From: Phellopilus nigrolimitatus
Lineage: Eukaryota > Basidiomycota > Agaricomycetes > Hymenochaetales > Hymenochaetaceae
Direction of reading: 5' to 3'
NCBI GenBank assembly: GCA_021029095.1
Contig: JAJOHG010000426.1
Location: forward strand, 1-20,568
DNA: 20,568 nucleotides
Positions 19,546 through 20,568 of the stretch are shown one piece after another (positions within the stretch are counted from its first letter, which is position 1; each line of letters opens with the position of its first letter). The notes beneath the pieces are model-generated. The model was not told where the DNA came from and did not search any database. It saw only the letters and a list, made by a program, of their open reading frames with translations. Made by a program: the position numbers and the translations under genes.

Positions 19546-20199
19546 CGCGTCGCGCTCAATTCTTGCATCGCATTTAGCCCACTTATCTGACGAGATCTCC
19601 TTTAAATCTCGTTTTTACCGGAAAAGAATCTCCGAATAGCTCCATCGGGATATCTCTGCTCTCTTTTGCTCTTTGAAAGCGAAAAAACCGCTGTACGGCT
19701 TGCTTTCCCCGGTGGCAACTGATGCGATGCTACCTATAGCATCGAGGAACGAGTTATTCTGACTCTGATACAGCTTCAGTAAAATGAAAACCTGCGTAGC
19801 TGCTCTTGGGTATCGCGCTTGCTTCTCGTATCGATTCTAATCTGACTTGCATGCACTCGTGATACTTTTCTTTACACTGGACTAGCTCCCCGGACCGAAT
19901 TTGCACTGCTATACAGCATGGCCAGCATGCTGAAAGGAGTTCCCTTGCCTATGATTCCAGAAATTTTCTTAAGTCCGTATCAGTGTTCTTTCTTGTGTCT
20001 TTGGCTTGCCATAAAACAGCTGGATAATGTCTGAAATCTGTCTTGCCTGGTTCGCCGTATTAATCAGCGATTTCAACCATTTCCTAACACCCGTCTTCGT
20101 AATCTTCTCCTGACAGGCTAGAACAATTATAAGCCTTGGAGTGATATCCTTGGCAACTTGAAGCTTCCGCAATTCTGAGAACTGATGCACACCTCTTCT

Positions 20200-20231
20200 G
20201 GACCCTGTACCTCATGGACTCTGTACCTCGT
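20200..20231. repeat. Two-copy 16-bp tandem repeat
   Basis: GGACCCTGTACCTCAT is followed directly by GGACTCTGTACCTCGT, with two differences. It is a small local duplication of no evident function. Confidence 0.6.
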
Positions 20232-20568
20232 AACTAAAACTTCATATTCTTAGCATTCTGCTCCGGAGCACTATACACTGGCGAAAATTACGAGATCATC
20301 GTCCCTTTGTTATCGCCTCGTTTTGCTCTTTCGCTCGCTAAGATGAACTAACGTGGTGAGAGATTTTCGCCTCGACCGGATGATTTGTCATCTGAGCCTC
20401 TCTGACACCGAAGACTTGCTCTGGTCCTTTTCAAGGGGCACTTTATTTCGAGTATATTTATTTCAAGATATTCAGAAGTCGCTCGTTCGCCGAACAACAA
20501 GCATAGCACAGGAGATTGGAGGGGAGTGAATGATTGTGGGAGAAAGCCCCATTTGAGTCGATGCCATC

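Larger units (their letters stand above)
19129..20568. other. Upstream region of the FMP52-like gene; no gene supported
   Basis: Apart from the MluI boxes I find no exon that matches a known family. On the minus strand 20190-19969 is an open frame with a GTG, not ATG, at its start (HQFSELRKLQVAKDITP...). It looks helical and could be part of an exon of a gene lying to the right, but no splice model supports it. Confidence 0.4.

Noticed and set aside
19969..20190. Minus-strand open frame, 73 codons, helical
   Set aside because: It has no ATG, no recognised family and no splice partners in the window. It was left as a remark in the intergenic entry.
1..20568. CRISPR arrays, bacterial operons or prophage-like modules
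   Set aside because: There are no spaced identical repeats, and the gene structure is clearly eukaryotic with introns throughout.

Overview
The window looks like nuclear DNA of a basidiomycete fungus, most likely a mushroom-forming agaricomycete. The genes are dense and cut by many introns, most about 48-85 bp with GT..AG ends and CTNAC-like branch sites. The protein families (a seven-helix DUF6533 protein, an F-box protein, a HECT-like protein, an Msd1/SSX2IP-type coiled-coil protein and an FMP52-like dehydrogenase) fit that group. All exon structures were worked out by eye from splice signals and reading frame; no transcript data were available.

Positions 1-4779 (minus strand) are the 5' part of a Ty3/gypsy LTR retrotransposon that runs off the left edge. 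Read in its own direction it has a 506-bp LTR (4779-4274), a 10-nt primer-binding site perfectly complementary to the predicted start of its own RNA (a Tf1-type self-priming layout), gag with a CCHC knuckle, a G GGT TTT slippery site at the gag stop, pol (protease, reverse transcriptase, RNase H, integrase zinc finger) and an integrase core broken by several one-base shifts. The element sits inside an exon of a host gene: a seven-exon minus-strand gene with a HECT-like C-terminal region (start 7560) is cut after codon 806 by the LTR at 4780/4779.

Positions 7561-8708 are the divergent promoter region between that gene and a plus-strand three-exon F-box gene (8709-10454). It holds an array of six AACCAC motifs. 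After the F-box gene, 10455-11476 has no gene but contains a diverged inverted repeat (arms of about 67 bp, roughly 340 bp apart).

Positions 11477-14176 (minus) encode an Msd1/SSX2IP (ADIP-domain) protein in five exons. It is divergent from a plus-strand DUF6533 seven-helix membrane protein at 14960-17035, whose best model has 14 exons, including two 10-nt micro-exons and a GC-AG intron. Tail to tail with it lies an FMP52-like NAD(P)-binding protein (17859-19128, minus, seven exons) with a one-base frameshift in exon 5. Its upstream region (19129-20568) has four ACGCGT (MluI box) motifs within 300 bp and otherwise no gene I can support.

The host genes do not form a pathway. The liveliest biology is in the retrotransposon: its insertion into a gene, its apparent self-priming RNA and its frameshift-controlled gag-pol. 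A second theme is unusual splicing (GC donors, micro-exons, GTCCG donors) in the ordinary genes.
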